Origin: Chrysoperla carnea
Taxonomy: Eukaryota; Arthropoda; Insecta; Neuroptera; Chrysopidae
Reading direction: 5' to 3'
DNA: 64,000 nucleotides
Assembly: GCF_905475395.1 (NCBI RefSeq)
Contig: NC_058340.1
Coordinates: 54,910,181 to 54,974,180, forward strand
The notes beneath the pieces are model-generated. The model was given only the letters and a program-made list of their open reading frames with translations. It ran no database searches and was not told where the DNA came from. Position numbers and translations under genes: made by a program. Shown here one piece after another: positions 22,119 to 36,000 of the stretch. The stretch's first letter is position 1; every line of letters begins with the position of its first letter.

Positions 22119-23371
22119 TATAAAAATAATGTCCATTAAATCATATAAAACATTTCACTATTTTATTAGCAGAAAAATTAATTACATATAATCTACATCC
22201 TGTAGATTAAACATATCAATAATTTACAAAATTATTAGTTTGGTGCCCTAATTAATAGGTGCCTTCATTTTATAGGTATTACAATATTTTATGAATTATA
22301 CAATAAAGCAATAATATTACTTCACTTTACTTCATAATCAACAACAAAAACAAGTTATTTCAATAAATTTTTTTTTCTTCAAATGTCAAGTAAGATATTA
22401 AATCAGATATTTAAAATAGTTAGATAGATAAATATACATGTTGAAAAAATTATCTAATGATTTTTCATTAAAATTTTTATCTCAGTGTACAAAGACGCGA
22501 GGTTTATATATGCATATTAAAATAAAGGATTTTAAAATTTTATAAAAATGTTAAGGATTACTCAAAAATTTAGATCATTTGCTTCGCCTGAACTTGGATG
22601 CAAGAAAAAAAAATTCCATTTTTGTTATGGTATCATCTCTTTTTACCTCTACTAACATTTTCTGGTATTTTTTTTGATGCTATGTTCAATGATTATCTTT
22701 TTTTGTTACTTTTAACTTTGAAACTTTCCCATCAAATTTTTTTGCATTGGACGTCAACTTTTTTTTATCGCGAAAAACCCGTTTTTTGACTTTTGAAAAT
22801 TTTTTCGGTTAATTTAGCCGTTGATTAGTCGTAAACAAAATACGCTATGTTTCTTTGCTTGTTTTTTCTATAAAAACGTATTTTTTTGTTTTTGACAGAA
22901 ATTTTATCAAATTTAACATTGGGCCTCCGAAGTTTAATTGGATTAATAGTAAAATTTAATAGGCTTAAACCCTTAAATGTGTGTATCCTGATTATAATGC
23001 CTGAACAATATTTGCTCTTCCAAACCTAGTAAAATTGTTGGTCGAGGCTAGTAAACCGAACCATGATTTACTATCCTTGAGGTAAGCTTGGGCAAAGGTT
23101 GGAAAACTGATGCTAGTCCTAAGATAAAAAAGTAGAAACGAGCAAAGTAGAAATTATCAGTAAAAAGTAAGTTAAACCTGAAAATTTGAGTGATGGGATT
23201 ATCCGATTATTTAAATAAACAATTAACTTCAAAAGTATTTAACATTGTTTTAATGAAAAAACGGCTGTTAGGCGGGATATTTTGATAATTTTCACCCGGA
23301 CTTGGTCGTAGAAAAGGAAAAAAAACTCTCCAATTATAATTTAAGCCTTTCATTTAAAAATTGGAAAAAGT
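22119..23371. other. Gene-free AT-rich stretch
   Basis: Only low-complexity frames, for example the Phe/Leu-rich one at 22598-22789. Nothing recognised. Confidence 0.5.
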
Positions 23372-23452
23372 TAAGCCAAATATCGAAAAACTCTTACTTT
23401 TCGTCTTAATTCATTAAGTTATAACAAAATTCATCATCAAAGTTTTTATAAA

Positions 23453-23575
23453 ACAAATGAAAACAAACAATTGACTGAATTAATTGTTGAAATACCATGT
23501 ATAGTGTTGATTACACTATCACATTACACAAACATACATGTCACACACATACATAACTGATATTCCTTTAAAACA
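23453..23575 (-). mobile_element. HINE-like element, 3'-end fragment
   Basis: Reverse complement of the family's last 120 bp or so: GAAAACAAACAATTGACTG, AAATACCATGTATAGTGTTG and CACATTACACAAACATACAT. The 5' part is missing. Confidence 0.7.
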
Positions 23576-25566
23576 ATTTTGACCGATACATACTCAAAAA
23601 TGATAAAATTACAATTTAATTTTTGCACGGGTTTAGAATGATAAATTGCATGTTAATTTTGCACATTATTTCAAAGGTAGATGAACGTTTGGTTGCAATG
23701 AGAAGCCAAAATAATGAAATAAGAAGCTAAAATAAAACCTATTAAAATTTGTATATAAAAATTCACGCAGTTTTAAGGCCACGGGTAACAGCTGTACTTA
23801 CTATATTATAATTATTCATTCAATACAATAAATAAATTTGACAAATCTGTTAAAATCGAATGTAGGTGGGTTAAAAATATATATTATTGAAAAATTGATT
23901 CTATCTATGTTCTACTTATTCACTACCTAAATATTAATAAATATTAACAATATGTAATCAATTACAAATATAATAATAATCTATTTAATCAATAAATCAT
24001 AAATTGTTGGCAATTATTCACAGTTAGACTTAATATTAGTCAATTAATAGAGCATAACATTCATAATTTAATCCAAAAGTTAAAAGTAACAAAAAAAACA
24101 AATTTATTAAATATGTGAAATACATTGTTACCTCTATAATCTGCAGGTTACTGGTTATGTGTATAGGGTGGACCTCAAATGGCAAGCAAACTTTAAGAAG
24201 ACAATTCTTTGAGTATTCCCTTAGAGTCCAAAATGCTTCTTATACTCTTATCCAAGCGAGCAATAAAGGATAAACGGTATTCCCGCGATCTACCGGAGTT
24301 TTCGGAAAATTCATTATATAATCAGTCCAAACTCATTACTCTGAGGTATCACTGCAGAATTGGGCACCAGGTATACCTTGGGCTCGAGATACCTTGTTCA
24401 GCGACCCTAAACTCTTCCAATTAACAAGTTTGGAATCATTTTCATCACTATTCACCGAATTATGAATTTAGTATATTTACGGATAATTTAAAATGAAATT
24501 ATAAAATGCATATATTTTATAAAAATTGCATATTTTTTTATTTCTAATAAATCAATTTAGGTCCCCTGGCGCTCTAACTAATCGAATGTCGAAAACCACA
24601 TTCAAATCCGACTTACTGTTCAAATTTTTCGAACTTCATTGCTTCGTTTCTGCGACTATATGATAACATTCAAGTTTTTCTTCTTGCATTATATAATTGC
24701 ATTCATAAAGTTGTCACTAAAGCCACTTTACCAAAACGCATCATTATGAGAAAAATATGATAATTGATTTGATTTAATTTTAATAAAATGATTTTTTACA
24801 GCTATATACAGATTATTTATAATTTTTTTATATATATTTAAGCGGATTATTGTCATTTAATTTAACCTATTTAATATTGTCAAATTTAATATAATATCAG
24901 ATGAGTATAATGTTTTTTGACATAATTATTTTAAATAATCTCTTATAAAATATTTTATATATATATAATATAAAATCATTGGTATCCAAATATTATTAAA
25001 TTAAATTTAAAATTTTTATCTTATAAAATATTTTACATAATTAAATATTTTAGTCTAATAAATTTATTAAACAATGATAACGTATATTAAGATACTAGAA
25101 TCATGTAGGCCCACTTATCTTCAAAACGCCATAAATTCTCTGAATTTAATTTTTTTTTAATTTCCATAGTAATATGGTTACTTATTCATTGGTAATAGCA
25201 ATTTTATAAACTTATCATCATTAAGTGTTTCTAAAACTGAAAAAAAGAAAATGAAAAATGAAACACATGATAAGATTTATCAAAATCATTTATAACAAAA
25301 TATAAGGAAAAATAGTTTAATCAGGCATTTATTTTCAGCCATAATAATATTCTATGAGCCATGTTTGATTACTTCAAGGACAATCAAATACAATATTCAT
25401 AATCTTAAGGGCCATCCACAGCTTTTCAGCAAACCACTATTGTAATAAATTCCTTATAAAAAAGAAATTGTCCAATAAAAAACCGAACATTTCCTTTCAT
25501 TTAATGTCCAAACATTTTAGTAAGAAAATATATTGCTTATAACAAAATAATTTTGACTATTTAAGC
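23576..25566. other. Gene-free stretch
   Basis: A less AT-rich patch at 24150-24424 has a 71-codon frame without recognisable domain. It could be a decayed coding fragment, but I cannot assign it. The rest is AT-rich. Confidence 0.45.
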
Positions 25567-26085
25567 TTTTTATACCATGTATATATGTAATATATATCAT
25601 AGTATGTTAAGTTTAGTCCCAACTTTGTAACGCTTAAAAATATTGATGCTTCGAAAAAAAATGTGATATAGGTGTTCATAAAATCACCTAATTAGACCAT
25701 TTCGGGTTGTCTGTCCGTCTGTCTGTCAACACGATAACTCCAAAACGAAAAGACTTAAAAAGTGACTCTGGACGTAAAAAGTGAAGTCGAGTTCGTAAAT
25801 TAGCAACATGGGTTGTAAACCGTAATAGATAGAACAAAAGTTTAAATGTAAAAAATGTTCCTTACAAAAAAATAAACAACTTTTGTTTGAAACATTTTTT
25901 CGTAAACATCACTGTTTACCCGTGAGGGCTCTAATTAAGCGCAAATTGTATAATATGTATTATATGGGAATATTAGTTATGTATGTGTGACATATATGTA
26001 TATGCAATGTGATAGAGTAATCAACTTAGTCTATACATGATATTTCAACAATTAACTCAGTCAATTGTTTGTTTTCACTTGTTTT
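25567..26085 (+). mobile_element. HINE-like element, copy 3 (small internal deletions)
   Basis: Start TTTTATACCATGTATATATG, block AAGTTTAGTCCCAACTTTG, microsatellite TGTCTGTCCGTCTGTCTGTC, hairpin CAATTAACTCAGTCAATTG, end CACTTGTT. It lacks the block between 'AGCAACATGGG' and 'TTGTAAACCGT' present in the other copies. Confidence 0.75.
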
Positions 26086-26221
26086 TATTATATTTTATGC
26101 ATAATCAATTCCTTAAATAATTTATCAACATTAAAAGTCTGTATTAATGAGTTTTTATAGGTTTAATTTAATTTAATTTACAGACTGAGCAATACAGTAA
26201 ATTATACCGCGGACCATACAT

Positions 26222-26233
26222 TGGTGGAAGCGA
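26222..26233 (+). promoter_or_regulatory. TGGTGGAAGCG(A) site 4, one mismatch
   Basis: TGGTGGAAGCGA followed by CAGGAAATC. It matches 11 of 12 bases of the word, and the G + A-run on the 3' side is kept. Confidence 0.45.
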
Positions 26234-26585
26234 CAGGAAATCAATTTCTAAAAAAACAACCAAAATACTGAGAGAGTAATGTGATATTAAATAACAAGCA
26301 TTTTTTATTTTAATAATAAATATTTAAGCTATTAAATGTATAAGTTATCTCTTGAACTATTTCAAAAACACGGTAATAATAAATGACAGCTTACTTCTTT
26401 CTTCATAATAAAAACAAGAATTTTAAATTTTTTAAACGTTCCAGTTCATAACATATAGCTAAGTAAATTTAAAATAATTTATGAGTTTATTCAAGATTTC
26501 AACATTAATTCTTTTTTGTATATTTTCAAAATGTTTTAAATATGTCTTAATATACGATACCTTTTAAATTTACATACCTTGATAT

Positions 26586-27221
26586 ATACGAAATGATATA
26601 TATCAAGGTATATTAATATTACTCCCAAGTTTGTAATACTTAGAAAAATTGATGATACGAACAAAATCACTTAATTAGTTCATTTGTGGATATTCGTGGA
26701 CACAGTAACTCAAAAACGAAAGTAGATATCAAGATATGAAATTTTTATAGCATGTTCAGGGCGTAAAAACTTAAAAAGAGCTCGTAAAAAAGCCATATTG
26801 GACAGTTGGTCCTTAGGTTCGTAGTTCACTTAATTAGTCCATTTCTGTTTATCCGTCCGGTCAACCTGCGCCACTGTTCGTGGACACAGTAACTCAAAAA
26901 CGAAAGGTGATATTGATCTGAAATTTTTATAGCATGCTCAGAGCGTAAAAACTTTTCGTAAAAGAGCCATATTGGACAATTGGGCCTTAGGTTCGTAGCC
27001 CTCATCTTATATACTGTAAAAGAACAAATTAGTACAAAATTTGCAAGTATAGCTTCAACTAGTAGTTTTTGAAAAACGAAAAAAACTTCTAGAAAATTTG
27101 CGAAATTTTCAAAAACCAAATAAATAGCTATCGAATGGCCGAAAGATTTACAATAATGTAAGCCCTGGCATTCAACACTTTCTATACAGGGTATTTCAGC
27201 AATTAATTGTTTTCACTAGTG
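26586..27221 (+). mobile_element. HINE-like element, diverged copy with internal duplication
   Basis: The same block order as the family, but the segment from 'CACTTAATTAGT' through 'GGACACAGTAACTCAAAAAC', 'AAATTTTTATAGCATG' and 'CCATATTGGACA' occurs twice (about 26668-26824 and 26825-26998). The end reads TTTTCACTAGTGTC. It is older or belongs to another subfamily. Confidence 0.65.
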
Positions 27222-27419
27222 TCTTTTTATCCAATATCGATATTACATTTACATCAATAATTTTCTTCGTATACCTCCTATATTCAAGTTTTTTGAAATT
27301 AATAAGAAACCTTCTATATAAGTTATAAGAGTAAAAATTGGTTTGATTCGTTTTTCTGCCTTTTAGAAAGTTGATAAAGACACTGTCAAAAACGCGGACA
27401 TCCAATTTGATGACGTAAT

Positions 27420-27790
27420 ATGGGTATCATTATACGAAATAACACAAATAAGTTTGACAGATATATTCATAGACATCTGATTATAATAAATATAAATACT
27501 TATTATCTATGTATATATTATACCGAGCTGTCTACAATGAACTAACTGATGGTCTATGACTCATATCGCTATGACATCACAGCAGGGCTTACCCGTGTTT
27601 TAGGTCACTTGATATACAGTTTAAAAATTACGATTTTTAATTTTAATATTTTTAAAGAAAAATATGCTTTTATCACTCGAAATCAGAATATTTAAGTATA
27701 TTTTTACATAAATTTTAACTTTTTTCAAATTTCATTATTTATTTCTGACTAACGATAATACCCTATTGTAAAGTTTCACGCCAGTCAAAG
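27420..27790 (-). mobile_element. Palindromic MITE, copy 2
   Basis: The reverse complement matches the 8380-8930 element (CAATAGGGTATTATCGTTAG, AATATTCTGATTTCGAGTGA, ATATATCTGTCAAACTT). The palindrome centre is reduced. Confidence 0.55.
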
Positions 27791-27794
27791 AATT

Positions 27795-30700
27795 ATTTCA
27801 CGCTAATCAAAAATATGTATAGAACAGTCTTAAATCATTCAAAATCATTTAAACTTTTATATATTTTTTTTTAATTTGTCTATTAACAAGTCTTATGAAT
27901 GTACGTCCTTAAGTTTGTAAATTTAATTCATTTATCAATTATAATTTGACATTCAAGTAATTATAGAGGTACTGCATGCATACTTCACTTCATCATATTT
28001 ATCTCAATTCATTAAATTAATAATTGTTTGTTAGTTATAACAATTGTTTGTATATTTGTGACGTAATTATTTCACATTGGTATCTGCCTACGCTATACTT
28101 TATAGAGTTTGGTAGAGAAGTGTGCAATTTTGAAAACGTAGTAAAAAGAAATTCGAAACAATTGTTTTAAATTATTTTTTTTGTCATCTTTAACTACATA
28201 AAAAAGTTGCTAAAAAAATTAAGTACTGACGAAAATTTATTACGTTATTAAGCAAATTTCATTGTGCTTTAAAGCAAATTCGGCGAATTTAGAAATGTAA
28301 TTGAAGTCTTTATGAGCTTTAACTTAAATAAATGGCGTAAGATATAGACATTTTTGTTGATGCCTGTTGAAGTTATTCACCATATGCTGTAGCATTGCTA
28401 GTAGGATTAAAAACACTTAACTTGTCAGATTCCCTCTTATAACGCTTTAAGGTGATTGTGAACCTACAGTATTGTAAAAAAGTTTTGGTTTATTGCACGG
28501 TACATACATATAAACCAAATACATGCTTTGTAGGCAAATAATTGTTATTTTTAGCTTTACAATACCACCACAACAAAAATATATAATATATTGTGTGCAA
28601 GTAATGCTTATAAATTTGGTAATATAGATATCTGTTCATCAATTGATGGATCTTCGAATTTTAATAATCAAATTAAAATTTTGCTGTTAGATCATCGGCC
28701 ACCTTATATTTTTATGGTATTATTATAAACTACAAGATTGATGTCTAAATATTTTAGATAGTTTTTTATCACACTCTCTAGATTTTTCGATATAGAAATA
28801 TCCAACTGAAAAGGATAGGTTATTCATCATTTTTCAATAATAAAAAGCCCGACTGCCTAGGACTTTTTGTGATTTTTGTAAATCTCTAGTATTACCCAAT
28901 CCTTGTATATCTCCTTAATATTGTTTTGATAAAACGATTTCACATAGCCTAAGTGCTATGCTAGGATATCCACACCTCTATTTTGACTGAATAGACAGAC
29001 AGGAAAAACTGTAAAAGCGAAAGGAAACATGACATATAGATTTCGAATACTACTTATTTAACAATATTAACTTAAAAACATAATATTCGATCCGAGCATG
29101 AGTTTTGTTTCAGGAAGTTACCATAGTCCATGGATTGTATGTTTGTTTAACATTGAAAATTTAATACCATTTTCTAACAAAAAATAATTATGTTAATTTA
29201 CATTTCAAAAATATTATTTATGGAATTTCGTCTCTTTTTATCATAATGATAACTTTAATGAATTGTTATTTTTTTAATAATTCTAATTTGAAATTTACTA
29301 TATCATTGACATGTAAAAATTTGAAAATTAGATATATTTTAAATATAGCACATGATTTAGTCACACTTACTATCATAATAATTTGCTGAAAAACTTAACT
29401 TATTTTTTTCAGTACGTAATTTTCTTAAATGTTTTGAAGTTAATTAAGGTTGTAATTATTAAGAAGAGTTGTTGGGAATTAATTTTATAACGTTTTCTAA
29501 ATCGTACACTTGTATGCCCCCTCTTGTACTTGCTATACAATCATTTTAATGATTTAATTATGATTATTATGGGTTATGACGATTATTATTATTATTGCTA
29601 TGTATTCTTATATAATATGAATTTTAAAAGGCCTCTTTAAACATAAATATCGTATAATATTAATAAAATATACTTTTTAATATTATGCTGTCCATTTGTA
29701 TATACAGTATTGAAAAAATGACATATTCAGTTTTGAATTTCTAAAACTGAAACATAATTTTTGAGACTGTTAGTTTCTCCTGACAATTCATTGGTCACAA
29801 GAAAAATGTGAAGTTCTATCTTAGATCTCTGTATATTTAAGTTAGATAATTAATTGTCATCGATTTATGTCAAACATACAAAACGTTTAACAATAATCTT
29901 TTAACTATTTATAATTTTTTTAAATAAGTATGTTTGTTTGTTTTTTAAAATAAATTTAAAATATTATATTTATCAAGCAAATAATTAAGAAATGTTTAAA
30001 ATTATATAAAAATTTAATATTTTTTAAAAACATGCTTCTCTTATTTCACAATTTTACTTATCATTTAAATATTTATATATTTAATAAAACCTACAATTAA
30101 AAAATTAAAAAAGTACACTAAAATGTAAACAAATCGAACATATATGAAAAGTTTTTGATTTAATCGGCAATCATCATACATATTTGTCGTCATTCTGTAT
30201 AAAATCATATTTAAACTCATTTTAGAAGTTTGTGACATATTTTATTGAAAATAAATTTTTTGGCACTTTTTATTTCTATTTTATTTGAAAACAAAAGCAC
30301 ATGAATAACTATTTTCTTGATTTCTTGAAGAAACTGAAGAGTTATGTTCCAGATACATGGTTCCCAAGGAACAACATATTATCCTATATTTTTAATTTTA
30401 ATTATGAACTTTTATAAAAAACAAATTTAATGAAAGCTCCATTTAATCGAATGAATTGTTCTTCTGTGGATGAAGGATTGAGCGCCAAAAATAATTTTTT
30501 TTTAAGATAAAGATATTAAAATTAATATTAAGTATAGAATTCTAGCCTTTGGTATTTCAGAAATTTCATCTTAAAATAACTGAATAAAATGCCATTCAAT
30601 TCAAAATTCTCTAAACTTTTCGACTAATTTAATCAGGCTTCATTATAGACCAATCAAATTAAACATTGAACGCTGCATCAAATCAGGTATTTTTGTTTTT

Positions 30701-30950
30701 TTTTATATGTTGTTTGCAATGTAAAGGCAATATATTAAATCCAAGTTCTCGACCTCGGTTTTTATGACCAGGGTAGATGACCGAGTCATACCGAAAAATT
30801 TAAAAAACCTCGAAAAGTTTGAAAGACTGGTCTTTCATTTGAAATTTTGGAATTTATTTTTAAAGAAGGTTAATTTTGCGACCAAGGCAGTTTTTGTAGG
30901 ACCGATAGTTTTGGAGATATAGCTTTTCAAAGTTTGTCTATTTCTTCAAG
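27795..30950. other. Long gene-free AT-rich stretch
   Basis: About 3 kb with no open frame of interest, no RNA gene and no clear repeat. Simple TTA repeats lie near 29583. Confidence 0.5.
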
Positions 30951-30954
30951 TTAC

Positions 30955-31200
30955 ACGATTTTCCACAAAATTTCATCCTGTAAAACGTTAGAGATAGAAC
31001 AAAAGTTTAAATATAGAAATTTTCTTTATAGAAAAAATAAACACCTTTAGGACAAAACTTTGGTGTCTGTTTTCTCCAAAACTATAAAAGAAAGGGAGAT
31101 GAAAACTTTCAATTTGGTTCAACTAGTGGTATTGTAAAACACTCTGAAAAATTTTCTCATATATCAGGTTTCATAATTTCTTACAGATAATAAACAAATC
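30955..31200 (+). repeat. HINE-family interior fragment
   Basis: GTTAGAGATAGAACAAAAGT followed by TTAAAT is the family's internal block. The following ACAAAACTTTGGTGTCTG and TTCTCCAAAACTATAA match, in reverse, a block found only in the 38341-38933 copy. So this is a fragment of that longer subfamily. Confidence 0.55.
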
Positions 31201-31282
31201 GGGTAATTGTAAATTACTATGAGTTTTAAATATGTCTATTCAACACCTGCTGTAAAAAAGTTAAAGCTTTATTAATTGTATA

Positions 31283-31438
31283 AAGCTTAACTCCAAAATA
31301 AGGATTTTAAAGAAATACAACTTCTAAATTTCATTGCTTAGTTCACTATATTTATCTTTCTTTGCTAAGTCCACTAATATAGTGAATTAAGCAAAGAAAA
31401 TTGAGAGTTTTATTTCTTCAAAATTCCAGTTTAAGCTT
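31283..31438. repeat. Hairpin-forming inverted repeat, arms about 60 bp
   Basis: AAGCTTAACTCC...GAAATACAACTTC...TTGCTTAGTTCACTATAT on the left pairs imperfectly with ATATAGTGAATTAAGCAAAG...GAGTTTTATTTCTTC...GTTTAAGCTT on the right, with a loop of about 22 nt. Stand-alone, not matched to another element in the window. Confidence 0.6.
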
Positions 31439-31439
31439 G

Positions 31440-32499
31440 TTATCGTAATTCTATTTTAAATCGTTGACTGTCTTATTAATTCTAAATTATTTTTCCAATA
31501 TCTGTTATTAAAATTTTAGAAGATGTATTCAAGTTTTTCGCTTGTAATTATACACAAATACGTATGAAATGTATATTTAATATTATACTTATTATTTCAA
31601 AACATTTTTCTGTTGTGTAAAAGTTAAATATTTAATAATAATAAATATAAGTAGTACTCATTTATTAAATTACAGTAATAAATTGTTCCTAAATTATTAC
31701 AGTTAACATGTATTATAAACTCATTAAACAAGTTTCTCACTTATACTTATAAACAAACTTATTTAAAAAAATAAAAAACGTAGGTACAAGGTATTTAATT
31801 TAATTAATAACTTAAATTAATACTAATGAAGAAGAATTCTTTTCAGTGCACTGTCTGTTTATATGTATAATATCTACACTTTTAAATTCAAAAAAGAAAT
31901 CTATTTTATAAATTTTGTTTAATTTTTATTTTTATATTCAATGTTTGTTTAGATTTTACCAATTTAAAATTTATTATTTTTAATACTTCCACCAATAACC
32001 TTTCATTTTTTACAAAAGATAGTTTAAAATCCAATAAAAGTATATACCTCTGGCGTGAGTCCAACATAAAAATATTGGGCTTTTTATGTCCAAGCAACCT
32101 TTGATATCATTCATATATCTCGAAAATTATTTAAAATAGTTCAATTAACGACTCAAAATCGTTTATAAAAAAAGGTTTGTAAAAATGTTTTCAATTTTTC
32201 ACGTTAACTTAAAACTGATGTGATTAACACGGAAAACTTAAAACTTTTAAAAATAAAAAGCACGGGCATAAAATGCATATTAATCAAATTCAAGAAAAAA
32301 AAATTTAAGGAAATGAGGATAGTTTATAGCTTACAATTTTTGATTTCTTGCTACAGAAAAATTTAATTATAAATAACTAAAAAATAATTTCTATTGACCT
32401 ATAAAAAATACAGGTTGCAGGAATTTGCAAATATCAAAAATTGTAAAAATGAAAAAGCTTTAAGTCAGGTTAAAGCCTTAATTTTTATATATCCAAATA
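31440..32499. other. Gene-free AT-rich stretch
   Basis: TGGTGGAAGT, a partial match to the recurrent word, lies at about 31986-31996 on the minus strand. Otherwise nothing recognised. Confidence 0.45.
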
Positions 32500-32566
32500 A
32501 AAAGCGCAACAAACAAACAAACAAACGCACTTTCACATTTATAATATATACGGATGAGGATTCGTA

Positions 32567-33099
32567 TTTTTATACCATGTATATGAAATATACCAAGGTA
32601 TACTAAGTTTAGTCCCAAGTTTGTAACGCTTAAAAATATTGATGCTATGAACAAAATTTTGGTATTGGTGTTCATAAAATCACCTAATTAGTCCATTTCC
32701 GGTTGTCTGTCTGTCGTCTTTCTTCTGTCCGTCTATCATCACGATTACTCAAAAACGAAAAGAGATATCAACCTAAAAATTTTATAGCGTTCTGAGGACG
32801 TAAAAATTGAGGTCAAGTTCGTAAATGAGTAACATAGGTCAATTGGGTCATGGGTACGTAGGACCCATCTCGTAAACCATAAGAGATAAAACAAAAGTTT
32901 AAATGTAAAAAATATTTCTTATAAAAATATAAACAACTTTTGTTTGAAGCATTTGTTCGTAAATATCACTGTTTACCCATGAGAGCGCAAATTATAGTAT
33001 TGTATGACATGCATGTATGTGTAATGTGACAGAGTAATCAAAACTATTTATACTTGGTATTTCAACAATTAACTCAGTCAATTGTTTGTTTCACTTGTT
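32567..33099 (+). mobile_element. HINE-like element, copy 4 (near complete)
   Basis: Start TTTTATACCATGTATATG, AAGTTTAGTCCCAAG block, an expanded and irregular GTCT/GTCC tract, GTAGGACCCATCTCGTAAAC block, hairpin CAATTAACTCAGTCAATTG and end CACTTGTT. A (CAAA)n-rich repeat tail ends just upstream (32505-32560). Confidence 0.75.
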
Positions 33100-36000
33100 C
33101 TTTGGGATGTTACCAACCTATAAAAGTCAACATCCTTTAGTCATTACTATCAAACCATTTTTATTTTTTTAAAGTTAATAACATTAAGAATAGCAAATAT
33201 TACTCATAAAATTTATTCAGAATCATTCGCTAAAAGCGTAGAATTTGTAATAATACCATATATGGTATTATTAATTTTTTTGGTGTGGGTTTTATATTAT
33301 TCTATATATACCTACTACGTGAGTGATTCCAACAAGATATAAAATTATATAGTTTAAAGTATTCTAAATGATTAATTAATTAATATATAAAACCACACCT
33401 AATTTTATTAGCGGAAACTGTAGGAATATTTTTGTTTTTGTGTTCATATCTATTTCAAATAATTAAAATTGGAGTGTCTGTTTGTAATGCCAAAACAACG
33501 CATACATGAATCTTTATACATGGTACTAATTTTTTAAATTTTTGTCATATTATATGTATCTATTCTCCGTGTGATTTTCATTGACAGGTAGGGGATGTTA
33601 TAAAAAAAGTAACTTTCCTACTTATATTTTTGAAAAACAATTAGCACTTCGTAAATTGGGAACAAAATAGCTGTTGTAGCGTAAATTGGAAGCAGGGCAA
33701 GCAGTTTGAAGCCTAAAATTTGATGATATTTGTTTTTAAAACTGATATAGGCTATATTGTGAGTGTCAGGAGAGTTAGTGTTGCAAGAGTTAAGAAACAT
33801 AAGTAAGGACAAGGGATTTGAATGATAATAGGTATGAGGTAATATTCATTTTTGAAAGAAGAAGTTGAAATTGACCAGCAAAGTGAGCGGGTTGTGGCTA
33901 GTAGAATCATATTTTTTTTGCCTATAACTGGTTTTATTTTACAATTAATAATCTATGATTTAAAGATTTAATTTATAATATAAGTAATTTGTATTTATAC
34001 TTCTTCTTAAGACTTTAAAACGTCAAGAATTTATTAAAATACATCAATAATTTAATTATTTTAATTTAGCATATTAATGACGTACGTTGCTTTACTGAAA
34101 AAACAGGATTCATCAAAAATTTTCAGAAAATTAAAATAAAAAAATATTATTATAAATGTCAATTTGTATTTTTTGTCATAGTTTAATGTTTTATCATTTA
34201 AAAAAAATTGAGTTGTGAAAGTTATCAGGAGTTAAAGCTAATTTAAAGATAATTTAAAGTAAATATAATGAAATTGTTATGTTATGACATAATAAATATC
34301 CTGATCAAACCAAACGTAATGTACGCACATATTGGATTGACTACTAAATCAGAAGTATGTCTTTTTTTAAACTAATATTACAATTAATTCATACAGTAAA
34401 AAGTAAAAGTAGTACTGTACTTCAAAAATAAATTCCTTAAATTTTCAGAAATGCTGCGTTTATAATGTACCAAGGTATGAAAGGAATATAGTTCCTACCG
34501 ATCGTCTTACCGAGATACAGTAAGTAAAATATTGATTTGTTTTAAGTTAGATGTTAATTGATTGCAAAAACCAACAGCCGCAGTTTAAGAAGTTTTAAAA
34601 CAATATTGAATAAATATTCTTATTTGATCGTCAGCTGATTTATAATTTGCTAATTAATAATAAGCTTTGCTTGAGCAAGTTTTTAATTTTTAACATAGTA
34701 GCTCGTGTAAGTGAATATTCTGAATATTCAAAATTTTTAAATTATGGGAGACACCATAAACTTTATCACAATAACGAAACGAAACAAAGAAATAATGTGA
34801 GCTTTATATAATAGTGTGAGCGCACTTTGTTCCAGAAAAGAATGGATTTAAGGTACTAAAAGGTTCATTCAACAAAACCGCAGATGCTTTGAATATTGTG
34901 CTGTTCAATTAATATCTTTTTGCTCCAATATCTCAGTAATAAATTATTTTCAACATATAACGTGTAAAGTTATTTTGTTTAATTTAAGATAAAGACCATG
35001 CAGCTAAAATAGTACCTGGTTGTTGTACATTTTGCTTAATTTCAGTAAGAAAATAGGTATGACAAGACAACGGAGCTTCAATGTAGCGAATATTCTTGTT
35101 ATTAAATTGCTTATTTATAAATTCAAATTTTTATAGAGATTTTTGACTCAAAAATACAAAAATCATTACAAAAATGGGACAAAAAAACCATAAAACTGCA
35201 TAATATATTTACTAGATCTAGTAGATAGAGCAGTTACCACCATTCTGTACCTTTACATCGTTCCCGACGCTTCCGTACTTTTATTTTTATTATATGTATA
35301 TATTTTTTATGCGGTCAATTAAATTTTATTAAAAATAGATTAAAATGAATTAATTACATTTGAATTAATTCTTTGATTAATTTTAATTAATTAATATTTT
35401 ACGTTAATTTTTTTTTTTTACGTTAATATTTTAACGTAATTACATCTCACATTTAATAAAAATTTTCAAATGATTTATTTGCAATTAATAGTTTTATTTA
35501 TCAAATAAATGATGGAAACGATTGATTAATTATAATAGAGAACACAAGAAGTTCTAACAAAAACAAAAATCAAAATACAAAGTAAAAACTTTAACATGAA
35601 AATTAGACGTAAAATATCTTTGGTAGTATTTGGTGAAATTCAATAAGAACATCAAGATTTAAACTTGAAAAATAGATTATAAAAGTTTGGTCAAACTTTA
35701 AACACTTAAAAGCTGAAAAAGACGATTAAAATTTAGCATCAATAAATAAAAATTGCGCGTTCCAAATTTAATACGTTTCAATTACACCAAAAAGAAAACA
35801 ATTTTTACATCTTCCCTGCACCTACACCATTAATAAATATTATTTTTGCAAACCACGCAAGAAAATAACCTATTAACAATAAATTATGAGTCTGGCCAAT
35901 TTAAAAATAATTAGGTCTATTTTCAAATGATTTACAAATCAATTAAACCAAATTCGACTACAAATAAACATATAACAAAGTGTCTTATACGTTTCAGAAG

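Noticed and set aside
24209-24424. 71-codon frame in a less AT-rich patch
   Set aside because: Composition is suggestive, but I see no family motif, splice sites or neighbours to support a gene.
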